Positions 23,734 to 32,034 of a stretch of DNA of 64,000 nucleotides are shown one piece after another. Made by a program: the position numbers and the translations under genes. The stretch spans positions 186,001 through 250,000 of the forward strand of contig NZ_JACCCG010000001.1 of the NCBI RefSeq assembly GCF_013410955.1. Reading direction: 5' to 3'. The stretch is from Microbacterium sp. AK009 (GTDB lineage Bacteria; Actinomycetota; Actinomycetes; Actinomycetales; Microbacteriaceae). Every line of letters starts with the position of its first letter. The first letter of the stretch is position 1. The notes beneath the pieces were generated by a model. It was not told where the DNA came from and ran no database searches. It saw only the letters and a list, made by a program, of their open reading frames with translations.

Positions 23734-24609
23734 GTGAGTTCGCCGACCCTGACAGCAGGTCGAGAGCGCAGCGTGGCTGAGCTGGAAGACCTCGCATTCG
23801 AGCTGCGATCGAAGCTCCTGCGGCTGTGCGGCACCTATGAGGGGGCCGTCCACATCGGGGGCGACCTCTCGGCCGCCGACATCCTGACCGTGCTCTTCGG
23901 CTACGGGCTGCGCGTGGACCCGTCCGACATCTCCGCCCCCGAGCGCGACCGCTTCGTGCTGAGCAAGGGACACGCGGCGGTCTGCATGTACATCGCCATG
24001 GCGATCCGCGGCTTCTTCGAATACGACGACATCGTCGCCACCTACGGCCAGCTCGACAGCGCCTACGGCATGCACCCGTGCAAGGTGCAGCTGCCGGGCG
24101 TGGAGTGCTCCACCGGGTCGCTCGGTCACGGTCTTCCGCTGGCGGTCGGGATGGCGCTGGGCGCCCGCCACCGGGGTGAGACGCACCGCGTGGTCACCCT
24201 GCTGGGTGACGGCGAGACCGGTGAGGGATCGGTCTGGGAAGCGGTGATGGCGGCCCGCAGCAATCGCCTCGGGAACCTCGTGGCCTTCGTCGACCGCAAC
24301 AAGCAGCTCATGACGAGCTTCGCCGAGGAGCGCGTGATGTTCGAGCCCTATCCCGACAAGTGGCGTGCGTTCGGCTGGAACGTCGTCGAGGTCGACGGCC
24401 ACGACATGGGCGAGCTCGTCGCCGCGGTCGATGCGCTCCCCGACCCGGCCAGCGAGGTGCCGACCGTGGTCATCTGCAACACCGTCAAGGGCAAGGGCGT
24501 GGACTTCATGGAGCACAACCTCGCCTGGCACGCCGGCTCGCTCGGCGCCGCCGACCTGGAGCGCGCGCTCGCCGCGCTCGACGCATCCCGTGCGAAGGAG
24601 AGTGTCTGA
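23734..24609 (+). CDS. Transketolase-like enzyme, N-terminal (TPP-binding) subunit
   Basis: 291 residues from GTG 23734; GAGGAGG six nt upstream supports this over the longer frame from 23593. It corresponds to the first third of transketolase: DRFVLSKGHAAVCMYIAMA, CSTGSLGHGLPLAVGMALGA, and the thiamine-diphosphate motif GDGETGEGSVWEAVMAA ending at FVDRNKQ. Its stop overlaps the start of the second subunit. Split transketolases occur in several specialised sugar pathways (for example apulose-4-phosphate and sulfofructose transketolases). With a ribose-type importer in the operon it should act on an imported ketose or its phosphate. Confidence 0.88.
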   Translation: MSSPTLTAGRERSVAELEDLAFELRSKLLRLCGTYEGAVHIGGDLSAADILTVLFGYGLRVDPSDISAPERDRFVLSKGHAAVCMYIAMAIRGFFEYDDIVATYGQLDSAYGMHPCKVQLPGVECSTGSLGHGLPLAVGMALGARHRGETHRVVTLLGDGETGEGSVWEAVMAARSNRLGNLVAFVDRNKQLMTSFAEERVMFEPYPDKWRAFGWNVVEVDGHDMGELVAAVDALPDPASEVPTVVICNTVKGKGVDFMEHNLAWHAGSLGAADLERALAALDASRAKESV

Positions 24610-25568
24610 TGCCCGTCACCTTCACCTTCGGTGAGTTCCTCGGAGCTCGATCGGTCATCGGCTCGACCCTGGCGGAGCTGGGGGAGGAGCGCGAGAACCT
24701 CTTCGTCCTCACCCCCGACATCGGCGCCACCCTCGTGGAGTTCCGCGACCGCTTCCCCGACCGCTTCATCGACGTCGGGCTCGCCGAGCAGGCGTGCGTC
24801 GGGATCGCGGCGGGACTGGCCTACGACGGCAACATCCCCGTCGTCTCCGGCATGCTGCCCTTCCTCAGCATGCGCGCGCTCGAGCAGATCCGCACCGACA
24901 TCTGCTACCCGAACCTCCCGGTGAAGATCATCGGCACCCATGGCGGGCTCGTCGGAAACGGCGGGTCGACGCACTACGCCGTCGAAGACCTCGCGCTGAT
25001 GTCGGCGCTGACGAACATGACGGTGACCTCGATCGGCGACCCGCTGATGGTCGGCGAGATCATCCGTCAGTCGATGAGCATGACGGGGCCGCTCTACATC
25101 CGCCTCGCGGTCGGCAAGAAGGACATGGTCCTCTACGAGCCCGGCCAGCACGACGTCCGCATCGGCAAGGGCATCATCGCCCGCGAGGGCACCGACCTCA
25201 CCCTGTTCACCCACGGCACCACCGTCGCGCAGGCGCTGGCCGCGGCGGCGCAGGTCGCCGAGGCGGGGATCTCGGTCCGGGTCGTGGACATGTTCACGCT
25301 GAAGCCGATCGACGAGGAGCTCATCCTCGACTCCGCCGAGCGGACCGACGGGCGATTCGTCGTGCTCGAGGACCACCTCGCCTACGGCGGACTCGCCAGC
25401 CGCATCGCCGACGTCATCGCCGATCGCCGCCTGCACCTGACCGCGTTCGAGCGGTTGGGCATCCCGCAGGTCTACGCCGGCTTCGGGGAGGACGAGCAGC
25501 TCCGTGACAAGCACGGCTACGGCCTCGCCGCCACCGTCGCCGCGATCCGCCGGGCGCACGCGGCCTGA
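24609..25568 (+). CDS. Transketolase-like enzyme, C-terminal subunit
   Basis: 319 residues; the ATG at 24609 overlaps the previous stop (TGATG). It matches the pyrimidine-binding and C-terminal domains. RFIDVGLAEQACVGIAAGLAYDGNIPVV contains the Glu that activates thiamine diphosphate, IGTHGGLVGNGGSTHYAVEDLALM follows, and the last domain has VVDMFTLKPIDEELI. Together with the 23734 subunit it forms one two-carbon-transfer enzyme. The genes are contiguous and coupled, so a heteromeric complex is expected. Confidence 0.88.
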   Translation: MPVTFTFGEFLGARSVIGSTLAELGEERENLFVLTPDIGATLVEFRDRFPDRFIDVGLAEQACVGIAAGLAYDGNIPVVSGMLPFLSMRALEQIRTDICYPNLPVKIIGTHGGLVGNGGSTHYAVEDLALMSALTNMTVTSIGDPLMVGEIIRQSMSMTGPLYIRLAVGKKDMVLYEPGQHDVRIGKGIIAREGTDLTLFTHGTTVAQALAAAAQVAEAGISVRVVDMFTLKPIDEELILDSAERTDGRFVVLEDHLAYGGLASRIADVIADRRLHLTAFERLGIPQVYAGFGEDEQLRDKHGYGLAATVAAIRRAHAA

Positions 25569-25585
25569 GACGGAGGGACGTCACC

Positions 25586-26647
25586 ATGAAGACGGTCGCC
25601 GTCACCCGCGTGGGGAACCTCCGCGCCGAAGACCTCGACGAGCGCGGGCTCATCGGTCTCGCCGATTTCCCCGCGCAGCCGCTCGGTCCGGAGGACGTTC
25701 GCATCCGGGTCGCCTACGCCGGCATCTGCGGATCGGATCCCCACGTGGCGGAGGGGTACTTCGGGACCGAGGTTCCCATCGGGCTCGGCCACGAGATCTC
25801 CGGGGTCGTCGAGGCGCTCGGCGAACGGGCGCACCGCACGGGCCTGGAGGTCGGCGACCGCGTCGCGGGCAACTTCCTCCGCTTCTGCGGCACGTGCCTG
25901 CCGTGCCGCGACGGTCGCCAGCAGTTCTGCGAGTTCATCCAGGAGTACAACCGGCCCGGCATGGCCGAGACCGTCACGTGGCACGAATCGCAGGTCTACC
26001 GCCTGCCGCGCGAGGTGAGCCTGCGCCAGGGTGCCCTCCTCGAGCCGGTCTCGGTGGCCGTGCGCATCGCCGACAAGACCCGCCTGCGGGTCGGCGACCG
26101 GGTCGTGGTCTGCGGCGGCGGTCCCATCGGCCAGCTGGCGCTGCAGGTGCTGAAGCTGCACGGCGCGACGTCGCTGACGATGATCGAGCCGATCGCCGAA
26201 CGCCGCGAGATGGCCCTCCGCGGCGGCGCCGACCATGTGATCGATCCCCTCGCCGAGGACCAGGCCGCCCGGGCGGAGGAGATCACGGGCGGAAAAGGCT
26301 TCGACGGCGTCGTCGATGCGTCGGGCTCGACCCGCGCCGTTCCGGGGCTGTTGGACCTCGCCGCGCACGGGGGCACCGTGATCTACGGAGCGATGTATCC
26401 GGCCGACTACGAGCTGCCGCTGAACCTCTCGTCGTACCTCTACCTCAAGGAACTCACCCTCACCGGCGTGTTCGTGTCGCCCTACGCCTTCCCGCGCGCC
26501 GTGCAGCTGCTTCCGCACCTGCGGCTGGACGATTTCACTCGGGCGGTCTACGACCTCGACGACGCTGTCGCCGCCTTCGCAGAACACCTGAGTGGACGTC
26601 ACCCGAAGGTCCTCATCCGGTGCAACGACATCCCCGACGGGAGCTGA
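25586..26647 (+). CDS. Zinc-dependent alcohol/polyol dehydrogenase (MDR family)
   Basis: 353 residues, preceded by GGAGGGA. The catalytic zinc site is YAGICGSDPHVAEGYFG with GLGHE. The four-Cys structural zinc loop FCGTCLPCRDGRQQFCE is complete. The NAD-binding motif VVCGGGPIGQLALQVLKL follows. Overall it resembles sorbitol/threonine/butanediol dehydrogenases. It probably oxidises a polyol or sugar alcohol to a ketose (or the reverse), giving the substrate for the transketolase. This is inferred from its place in the operon. Confidence 0.88.
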   Translation: MKTVAVTRVGNLRAEDLDERGLIGLADFPAQPLGPEDVRIRVAYAGICGSDPHVAEGYFGTEVPIGLGHEISGVVEALGERAHRTGLEVGDRVAGNFLRFCGTCLPCRDGRQQFCEFIQEYNRPGMAETVTWHESQVYRLPREVSLRQGALLEPVSVAVRIADKTRLRVGDRVVVCGGGPIGQLALQVLKLHGATSLTMIEPIAERREMALRGGADHVIDPLAEDQAARAEEITGGKGFDGVVDASGSTRAVPGLLDLAAHGGTVIYGAMYPADYELPLNLSSYLYLKELTLTGVFVSPYAFPRAVQLLPHLRLDDFTRAVYDLDDAVAAFAEHLSGRHPKVLIRCNDIPDGS

Positions 26648-26652
26648 GGAGC

Positions 26653-28182
26653 ATGACGACCGTGGAAGAACGTCCCCAGACGGTGGGAACCCCGACACCG
26701 ACCCTCCAGGTGGAGGACATCGTCAAGCGCTTCGAGGGCGTGCACGCCCTCAACGGTGCCCGGCTGGAGGTGCGCCCCGGCGAGATCCACGCCCTGCTCG
26801 GCGAGAACGGCGCCGGCAAGTCGACCCTCATCAAGATCATCACCGGCATCCACGAGCCCGATGCGGGATCGATGCGCCTGAACGGCGAGGAGGTCCAGTT
26901 CACCAGCGTCCGCGCGGCCAATCGAGCGGGGATCGTGGCGCTGTACCAGGAGCTCTCCATCGTCCCCTCGATCAGCGTCGCCGAGAACATCATGCTGGGC
27001 GAGGAGACCCCGAGCGTGGGGGGTGTGGTGCGCTGGACGCAGCTGCGCCGGCGGGCGAAGGAGCAGCTGCAGCGCATCAACCAGAAGATCCCTCTCGGCA
27101 AGCTCGCGGGTGAGCTCTCGCCCGTGCAGCAGACCATGGTCGCCTTCGCGCGGGCGCTCGCCACCGATGCCCGGGTGCTGATCCTCGACGAGCCGACCGC
27201 GTCGCTCACCGACACCGAGATCCGCGACCTCTTCGCGGTCCTGCGGTCGCTGCGCGACGAGGGCGTGTCGATCGTCTACGTCTCGCACCGCCTCGAGGAG
27301 GTCTTCGAGCTCTGCGACCGCCTGACGATCATGCGCAACGGCGAGACGATCATCACCAAACCCGTCGCCGAGTCCCACATCGACGAGGTCATCTCCCTCA
27401 TGGTGGGGCGTTCTCCCGATGCCCTCTACCCCAACCGGGGAACGACGACGGCCACCCCGGTGATGACCGTGTCCGGGCTCAGCGGTCGCCGCGTGTCGGA
27501 TGTGTCCTTCACCGTGCACGCCGGCGAGGTGCTGGGGATCGGCGGACTGGCGGGGTCGGGACGCAGCGAGCTGCTGCGTCTCCTCGCGGGCGCGCAGCGC
27601 CACACCGCCGGCGAGATCGCCGTCGGCGACGTGACCCTCCCGCGCCGCGGCGGCGTCGGTCGAGCCCTCGAGGCGGGGATCGCCCTCGTCCCCGAGGAGC
27701 GCCGCAGCCAGGGCGTGATCCTCGGCGCGTCGATCCAGGACAACATCACCCTCGCCAACCTCGGCACTGTCAGCTCCGCCGGCTACGTCGCCGGGGCCCG
27801 CGTCGCCGACATCGCCAAGCGCGGCATCGCCGACCTCCGCATCAAAGCGCGAAGCCCCCGGCAGCACGTCGGCGAGCTCTCCGGCGGCAACCAGCAGAAA
27901 GTGGTGCTCGCCAAGATGCTCGCCCGCAACCCCCGCGTGCTGCTGATGGACGAGCCCACCCGCGGCATCGACGTGGGAACGAAGGCGGAGATCTATCGCC
28001 TCATCCGCCAGCTCGCCGCCCAGGGCACCGCCGTCATCGCGGTGAGCTCCGAGCTCCCCGAACTCATCGGGATGAGCGACCGCATCATCATCCTCCACGA
28101 GGGTCGCGTCTCGGGCGAAGTCCCGGCCGAGGGCGCGGACGACGAGATCCTCCTGTCCTACTGCTACGGAAAGGCGGTCTGA
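26653..28182 (+). CDS. Sugar ABC transporter, duplicated ATP-binding protein (RbsA-type)
   Basis: 509 residues from ATG 26653, with GAGGAG just upstream. It has two ATPase domains. The first has Walker A GENGAGKST and Walker B VLILDEPTAS with a weak signature (ELSPVQQ). The second has a degenerate Walker A (GLAGSGRSE), signature LSGGNQQKV and Walker B LLMDEPTRGID. This tandem form is typical of ribose/galactose-class importers. It works with the permease and binding protein downstream. Confidence 0.95.
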   Translation: MTTVEERPQTVGTPTPTLQVEDIVKRFEGVHALNGARLEVRPGEIHALLGENGAGKSTLIKIITGIHEPDAGSMRLNGEEVQFTSVRAANRAGIVALYQELSIVPSISVAENIMLGEETPSVGGVVRWTQLRRRAKEQLQRINQKIPLGKLAGELSPVQQTMVAFARALATDARVLILDEPTASLTDTEIRDLFAVLRSLRDEGVSIVYVSHRLEEVFELCDRLTIMRNGETIITKPVAESHIDEVISLMVGRSPDALYPNRGTTTATPVMTVSGLSGRRVSDVSFTVHAGEVLGIGGLAGSGRSELLRLLAGAQRHTAGEIAVGDVTLPRRGGVGRALEAGIALVPEERRSQGVILGASIQDNITLANLGTVSSAGYVAGARVADIAKRGIADLRIKARSPRQHVGELSGGNQQKVVLAKMLARNPRVLLMDEPTRGIDVGTKAEIYRLIRQLAAQGTAVIAVSSELPELIGMSDRIIILHEGRVSGEVPAEGADDEILLSYCYGKAV

Positions 28183-28183
28183 C

Positions 28184-29173
28184 ATGACCACCACGGAAAA
28201 AGAGCGCACCGGCGCCGTCATGGTCGCGGGTCACGCCCGCACCGTCGGCACACGGCTCATGCAGGGCGGCACCGTCGTCGCCCTCGTGCTCCTGGTCATC
28301 TTCTTCTTCGCCATGCGGCCCGACGTCTTCCTGACCTTCACCAACGTCCGCAACATCCTCTACCAGGTGTCGATCCTGGCGATCATCGCCGGCGCGCAGA
28401 CGCTCGTCATGGTCGTCGGCGACTTCGACCTGTCGGTCGCGGCGACATCGGCGCTGGCCGGCGCGGTGGCGGCGTCCCTCATGCTCCAGGGCGTTCCGGT
28501 GATGCCGGCCATCGCCATCGCGCTCCTCGTCGGGCTTCTCATCGGCATGATCAACGGGGCGCTGGTGGCGTTCCTGAATCTCTCGGCGTTCGTGGCGACA
28601 CTGGCGACGATGACCTCCGTCATCGGCCTGGCCTTCCTCGTGACGCAGGGGACGACGCTGTTCAACCTGCCTCCCGAGTTCAACGCCCTCGGCCAGGGGC
28701 GGTTCCTGGAGATCCCGCTGCCGGTCTTCATCGCGATCGCGATCTCGGCGGTGCTGTGGTTCATGCTGCGCTACACCACGCTCGGCCGCCGCTGGTACGC
28801 GATCGGCGGCAACGCCGAGGTCTCCCGGCTGTCCGGCGTGAACGTCAAGCGGGCCCGCTTCCTCGCCTTCTCGGCCGCCGGCCTCGTCGCCGCCATCGGC
28901 GGGGTGCTCCTGGCCGCGCGGCTGGGAAGCGCCAGCGCCATCCAGGGCGAGGACAACCTGATGTTCTCCGTCGCCGCGGTCTTCCTCGGCATGACCATCG
29001 TCCGCTCGGGGGCGGCGAACATCGTCGGCACCATGGTCGGCGTCGCGATCATCGGCGTGATGAGCAACGGCCTGAACATCCTCGGCGTCAACGCCTACGT
29101 GCAGCAGGTCGTCACCGGCATCATCATCATCGCCGCCGTCACCCTCAGTTCGTTCAAGAACCGAGAACGCTAG
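28184..29173 (+). CDS. Sugar ABC transporter permease (RbsC-type)
   Basis: 329 residues, about nine to ten membrane helices. Family marks are VGDFDLSVAATSALAGA (a form of the GGIDLSVG motif), GLLIGMINGALVAFLNLSAFVATLATM, and the coupling segment TTLGRRWYAIGGNAEVSRLSGVNVKR. It forms the membrane channel of the importer as a homodimer. It starts 1 bp after the ATPase stop. A hairpin at 29187-29207 lies between it and the binding-protein gene. Confidence 0.95.
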   Translation: MTTTEKERTGAVMVAGHARTVGTRLMQGGTVVALVLLVIFFFAMRPDVFLTFTNVRNILYQVSILAIIAGAQTLVMVVGDFDLSVAATSALAGAVAASLMLQGVPVMPAIAIALLVGLLIGMINGALVAFLNLSAFVATLATMTSVIGLAFLVTQGTTLFNLPPEFNALGQGRFLEIPLPVFIAIAISAVLWFMLRYTTLGRRWYAIGGNAEVSRLSGVNVKRARFLAFSAAGLVAAIGGVLLAARLGSASAIQGEDNLMFSVAAVFLGMTIVRSGAANIVGTMVGVAIIGVMSNGLNILGVNAYVQQVVTGIIIIAAVTLSSFKNRER

Positions 29174-29186
29174 CCGTTCTCACCCT

Positions 29187-29207
29187 CCCGGCGACACCCG
29201 CGCCGGG
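29187..29207 (+). terminator. Intercistronic hairpin before the binding-protein gene
   Basis: A 7-bp stem CCCGGCG/CGCCGGG with a 7-nt loop. It lies 13 bp after the permease stop. It is more likely an mRNA-stabilising or attenuating element within the operon than a full terminator. Confidence 0.5.
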
Positions 29208-29244
29208 CACCAAGAAAACGCAACCATCACAAAGGAGTAGAGAA

Positions 29245-30252
29245 GTGCGTAACAGAATCAGGGCATTCGCAGTCCTCGCCGTGGCCAGCGCCCTCGCGCT
29301 CGCCGGATGCGCCGGAGGTTCCGGCGGCGGCACCGACAACGGCGGGGGCGGCGACGCCGGCGGGGGCGACGAGCCGCTGCGCGTCGTGGCCTTCACCTCC
29401 GGCAACCAGACGCCCATCGGCGCCTGGTGGGTCAAAGAGGTCGAGGCGCAGGCCGAGGAGCTCGGCTGGGAGCTCACCATGGTCCAGGGCGACTTCGACT
29501 TCCAGAAGATGAACCCCGCCGTGGAGAGCGCGATCGGCCAGGGCGCCGACCTCGTCTACAACGGCTACACCGACGTCGCCTCGATCGGCTCGATCGTGAC
29601 CGCGGTGAAGGATGCGGGCATCCCGATGTTCGCCATCGACGCCGGCGTCGAGCCCACCGACGCCTACGCGCTGAACATCACCACCGACCAGCAGGGAATC
29701 GTCGACCAGACCATGGGTGCGATCTCCGACGCCATCGGCGGGCTCGAGGGCAAGAACATCATGGTGATCGGGCACGACCCGCACGCCGGCATCCGCACCC
29801 GCGCTTCGCTTGCGGCCGAGGCGGTCGAAGCAGCGGGCGCCACCCTCGCCGGCGGAGAGATCCAGCAGGTCGTCTCGCCCGCCACCGGTCGCACCGAGGC
29901 GCTGGCGCTCGTCGCCGACTACCTCTCTGCCAACCCCGACGGCCTCGACGCCGTCTGGGTGGGCTGGGATGACGCGGCACTCGGTGCCGTGCAGGCCGTG
30001 ACCGAGGCAGGCGCCACCGTGGCGGTCACCGGTGTGGATGCCACGAGCGAGGCCATCGCGGCGGTGAAGGCCGGCACGATGCTCGCCACGGTCGAGCAGC
30101 CCTGGCCGCTGATCAACGAGGCCGTTCTCGAGGCGATCGCCCAGTGGCGTTCGTCGGGATCGGCGCCGTCGAACAACTTCGAGGAGGAGGCCACGACGCT
30201 GGTCACCACCGAGAACGCCGACGACATCACCCCGTCCGACCAGCTCGGCTGA
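29245..30252 (+). CDS. Sugar ABC transporter substrate-binding lipoprotein (RbsB-type)
   Basis: 335 residues from GTG 29245, with AAAGGAG seven nt upstream. The signal peptide ends in the lipobox LALAGC, then a Gly-rich tether. The periplasmic-binding fold (LRVVAFTSGNQTPIGAWWVKEVEAQAEELGW, KNIMVIGHDP, DAVWVGWDDAALGAV, VTGVDATSEAIAAVKAG) is that of the ribose/galactose class. It captures the sugar outside the membrane for the 26653-29173 importer. The ligand is not predictable by eye. Confidence 0.93.
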   Translation: MRNRIRAFAVLAVASALALAGCAGGSGGGTDNGGGGDAGGGDEPLRVVAFTSGNQTPIGAWWVKEVEAQAEELGWELTMVQGDFDFQKMNPAVESAIGQGADLVYNGYTDVASIGSIVTAVKDAGIPMFAIDAGVEPTDAYALNITTDQQGIVDQTMGAISDAIGGLEGKNIMVIGHDPHAGIRTRASLAAEAVEAAGATLAGGEIQQVVSPATGRTEALALVADYLSANPDGLDAVWVGWDDAALGAVQAVTEAGATVAVTGVDATSEAIAAVKAGTMLATVEQPWPLINEAVLEAIAQWRSSGSAPSNNFEEEATTLVTTENADDITPSDQLG

Positions 30253-30261
30253 CGCCATCCT

Positions 30262-30298
30262 CTCGGGGGCGGGCTCTTCTCTCGGGCCCGCCCCCGAG
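30262..30298 (+). terminator. Strong hairpin after the binding-protein gene
   Basis: A perfect 13-bp stem (30262-30274 with 30286-30298) and an 11-nt loop, ten bp after the stop codon. It lies inside the apparent operon, so it may set high binding-protein expression relative to the downstream SDR and epimerase. Confidence 0.75.
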
Positions 30299-30321
30299 GT
30301 CCACCACGGAAAGGAATCCTC

Positions 30322-31104
30322 ATGCGCCTGGAAGGCAAGGTCGCCATCATCACCGGCGGCGCAAGCGGCATCGGCCGCGCGACCGTCGACAAATTCGTCC
30401 GCGAGGGCGCGAAGGTGCTCATCGCCGACATCTCCCTCGAGGCGGCTGAGCGAGCCGTCGCCGAGGTCGAGGCCGCCGGCCACCCCGGCATGACCGCGGC
30501 GTGCGCGGTCGACGTGTCGGACTTCGCGCAGGTCGAGGCCATGGTCGCCACCGCGGTGTCGACCTTCGGCAAGCTCGACGTCATCTTCAACAACGCCGGC
30601 ATCGCCGGCGGTGCGCCGCTGCTGGACCACGACCCCGCGAAGGACTACGTCCCGATGATCCGGGTCGATCAGGACGGCGTCTACTACGGCATCCTCGCCG
30701 CCGCCCGCCAGTTCCGCGATCAGGGGACCCCCGGGGTCATCATCAACACCTCTTCGATCTACGGCGAGCAGGCCGCGGAACTCGCCTTCAGCTACAGCGC
30801 CGCCAAAGCGGCGGTGATCTCCTTCACCCGGTCCGCAGCGTACGAGCTCGCCGAGCACGGGATCCGGGTCGTGGCCATCACGCCCGGCCGCGTGGGGACC
30901 GCGATCATCAACCAGTTCAGCGACGAACTGAAGAAGGTGTTCGCCTCGGAGCAGCTGCGCAACACCATGACGCAGCCGTCCGAGATCGCCGACGTCGTGG
31001 CCTTCCTCGCCTCCGACGAGGCGAACGTCATCAACGGCACGGTCGTGCACGTCGACGACGGCTACTCGGTGTTCAAACAGCGGCTGGACCTCCCGGTGTT
31101 CTGA
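30322..31104 (+). CDS. Short-chain dehydrogenase/reductase
   Basis: 260 residues, with GGAAAGGA upstream. Classical SDR features are TGGASGIG (NAD(P) binding), FNNAG, INTSS with the catalytic Ser, and YSAAK with the Tyr/Lys pair. The C-terminus GTVVHVDDGYSVFKQRLDLPVF is slightly unusual. It probably oxidises or reduces a sugar or polyol carbonyl in the pathway served by the importer. The next gene starts at its stop codon, so the two are coupled. Confidence 0.85.
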   Translation: MRLEGKVAIITGGASGIGRATVDKFVREGAKVLIADISLEAAERAVAEVEAAGHPGMTAACAVDVSDFAQVEAMVATAVSTFGKLDVIFNNAGIAGGAPLLDHDPAKDYVPMIRVDQDGVYYGILAAARQFRDQGTPGVIINTSSIYGEQAAELAFSYSAAKAAVISFTRSAAYELAEHGIRVVAITPGRVGTAIINQFSDELKKVFASEQLRNTMTQPSEIADVVAFLASDEANVINGTVVHVDDGYSVFKQRLDLPVF

Positions 31105-32033
31105 TGACCAGCCTCTCCGCAGACATCGCCATGAACCTGGATCTGGCCTGTCACCTCAACGTCCTCGTCGCCGACGCCGAGCCGGCAAGCCTCGACCGGG
31201 CGCTGCCGGAGCTCGCCGCCGCGGGGATCCGCCGTGTCGTGCTCCCGCCGCTGGACGCCGGCGCCACCGACGCGCCGGCCCTCCGGCGGATCTTCGAACG
31301 GTTCGGGATCACCCCGATCACGATCGCCGGTCAGGGTCCGGGCGCCGATGTCGCCTCGGCTGACGCCGAGGAACGGGCGGCGGGCGCGCAGGCGCTCCGG
31401 CGCATGGTGCGCCTGACCGCTGACCTCGGCGGCGACCAGATGAACGGGGTGCCCTACGGCCCCTTCGGGCCGGCCGGAGCGCCGGTGGCGCCGGAGCGGT
31501 TCGACCAGGCGGCGCGGCTGGTCGGTGCCGTGGCGGACGAGGCCGGTGACCACGGCATCGTGATGACCTTCGAGGTGCTGAACCGCTACGAGACCGCCGC
31601 GATCAACACCGCCGCCCAGGCGATGCGATTCGTCGAGGCGAGCGGGTCGGAGCACCTGCGGATCCACCTCGACACCTTCCACATGGCGGTGGAGGAGGCC
31701 GACCTGTCGGCGGCGATCCGCCATGCCCTGCCGCGCCTGGCGTACCTCGAGCTCGGCCAGTCGGGGCGCGGTCCGCTGTCGACGGGTGCCGTGGACATCC
31801 CTCAGATCGTCCGTCAGGCCCTGGATGACGGCTACCGCGGCCGGATCGGGATCGAGGCGTTCTCGCGGAGCGTGCTGGCCGAACCGGTCGCCGACATGCT
31901 GGCGATCTGGCGTTCGCCGTTCGACGACGGTGCCGCCCTCGTCGGCGACGCGCTGCGCGTCATCCGCTCCGGATGGGCCGCGAGCACCGCGGGGCGTCGG
32001 GAGATCCGGCTCGCCCGCGGGGCGATGGTCTGA
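31104..32033 (+). CDS. Sugar phosphate isomerase/epimerase, D-tagatose 3-epimerase-like
   Basis: 309 residues from ATG 31104, overlapping the SDR stop. The TIM-barrel AP-endonuclease-2 fold is shown by the metal Glu in MTFEVLNRYETAAINTAAQA, then HLDTFHMAVEEADLSAAI, and the second Glu in RIGIEAFSRSV. The NRYE and DTFHM stretches are those of ketose 3-epimerases. It would interconvert C3-epimeric ketoses, feeding the transketolase. It is the last gene of the operon, one base away from the convergent metB stop. Confidence 0.85.
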   Translation: MTSLSADIAMNLDLACHLNVLVADAEPASLDRALPELAAAGIRRVVLPPLDAGATDAPALRRIFERFGITPITIAGQGPGADVASADAEERAAGAQALRRMVRLTADLGGDQMNGVPYGPFGPAGAPVAPERFDQAARLVGAVADEAGDHGIVMTFEVLNRYETAAINTAAQAMRFVEASGSEHLRIHLDTFHMAVEEADLSAAIRHALPRLAYLELGQSGRGPLSTGAVDIPQIVRQALDDGYRGRIGIEAFSRSVLAEPVADMLAIWRSPFDDGAALVGDALRVIRSGWAASTAGRREIRLARGAMV

Positions 32034-32034
32034 C

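Noticed and set aside
23734..25568. A sulfoquinovose or apiose pathway as a firm call
   Set aside because: Split transketolase alone does not prove it. No SQ-glucosidase, apulose kinase or other marker is in the window.
25504..26652. 5' extension of the RbsA-type frame over the dehydrogenase gene
   Set aside because: The added residues are Arg/Pro-rich and overlap the MDR dehydrogenase. GAGGAG and the ATG at 26653 mark the true start.
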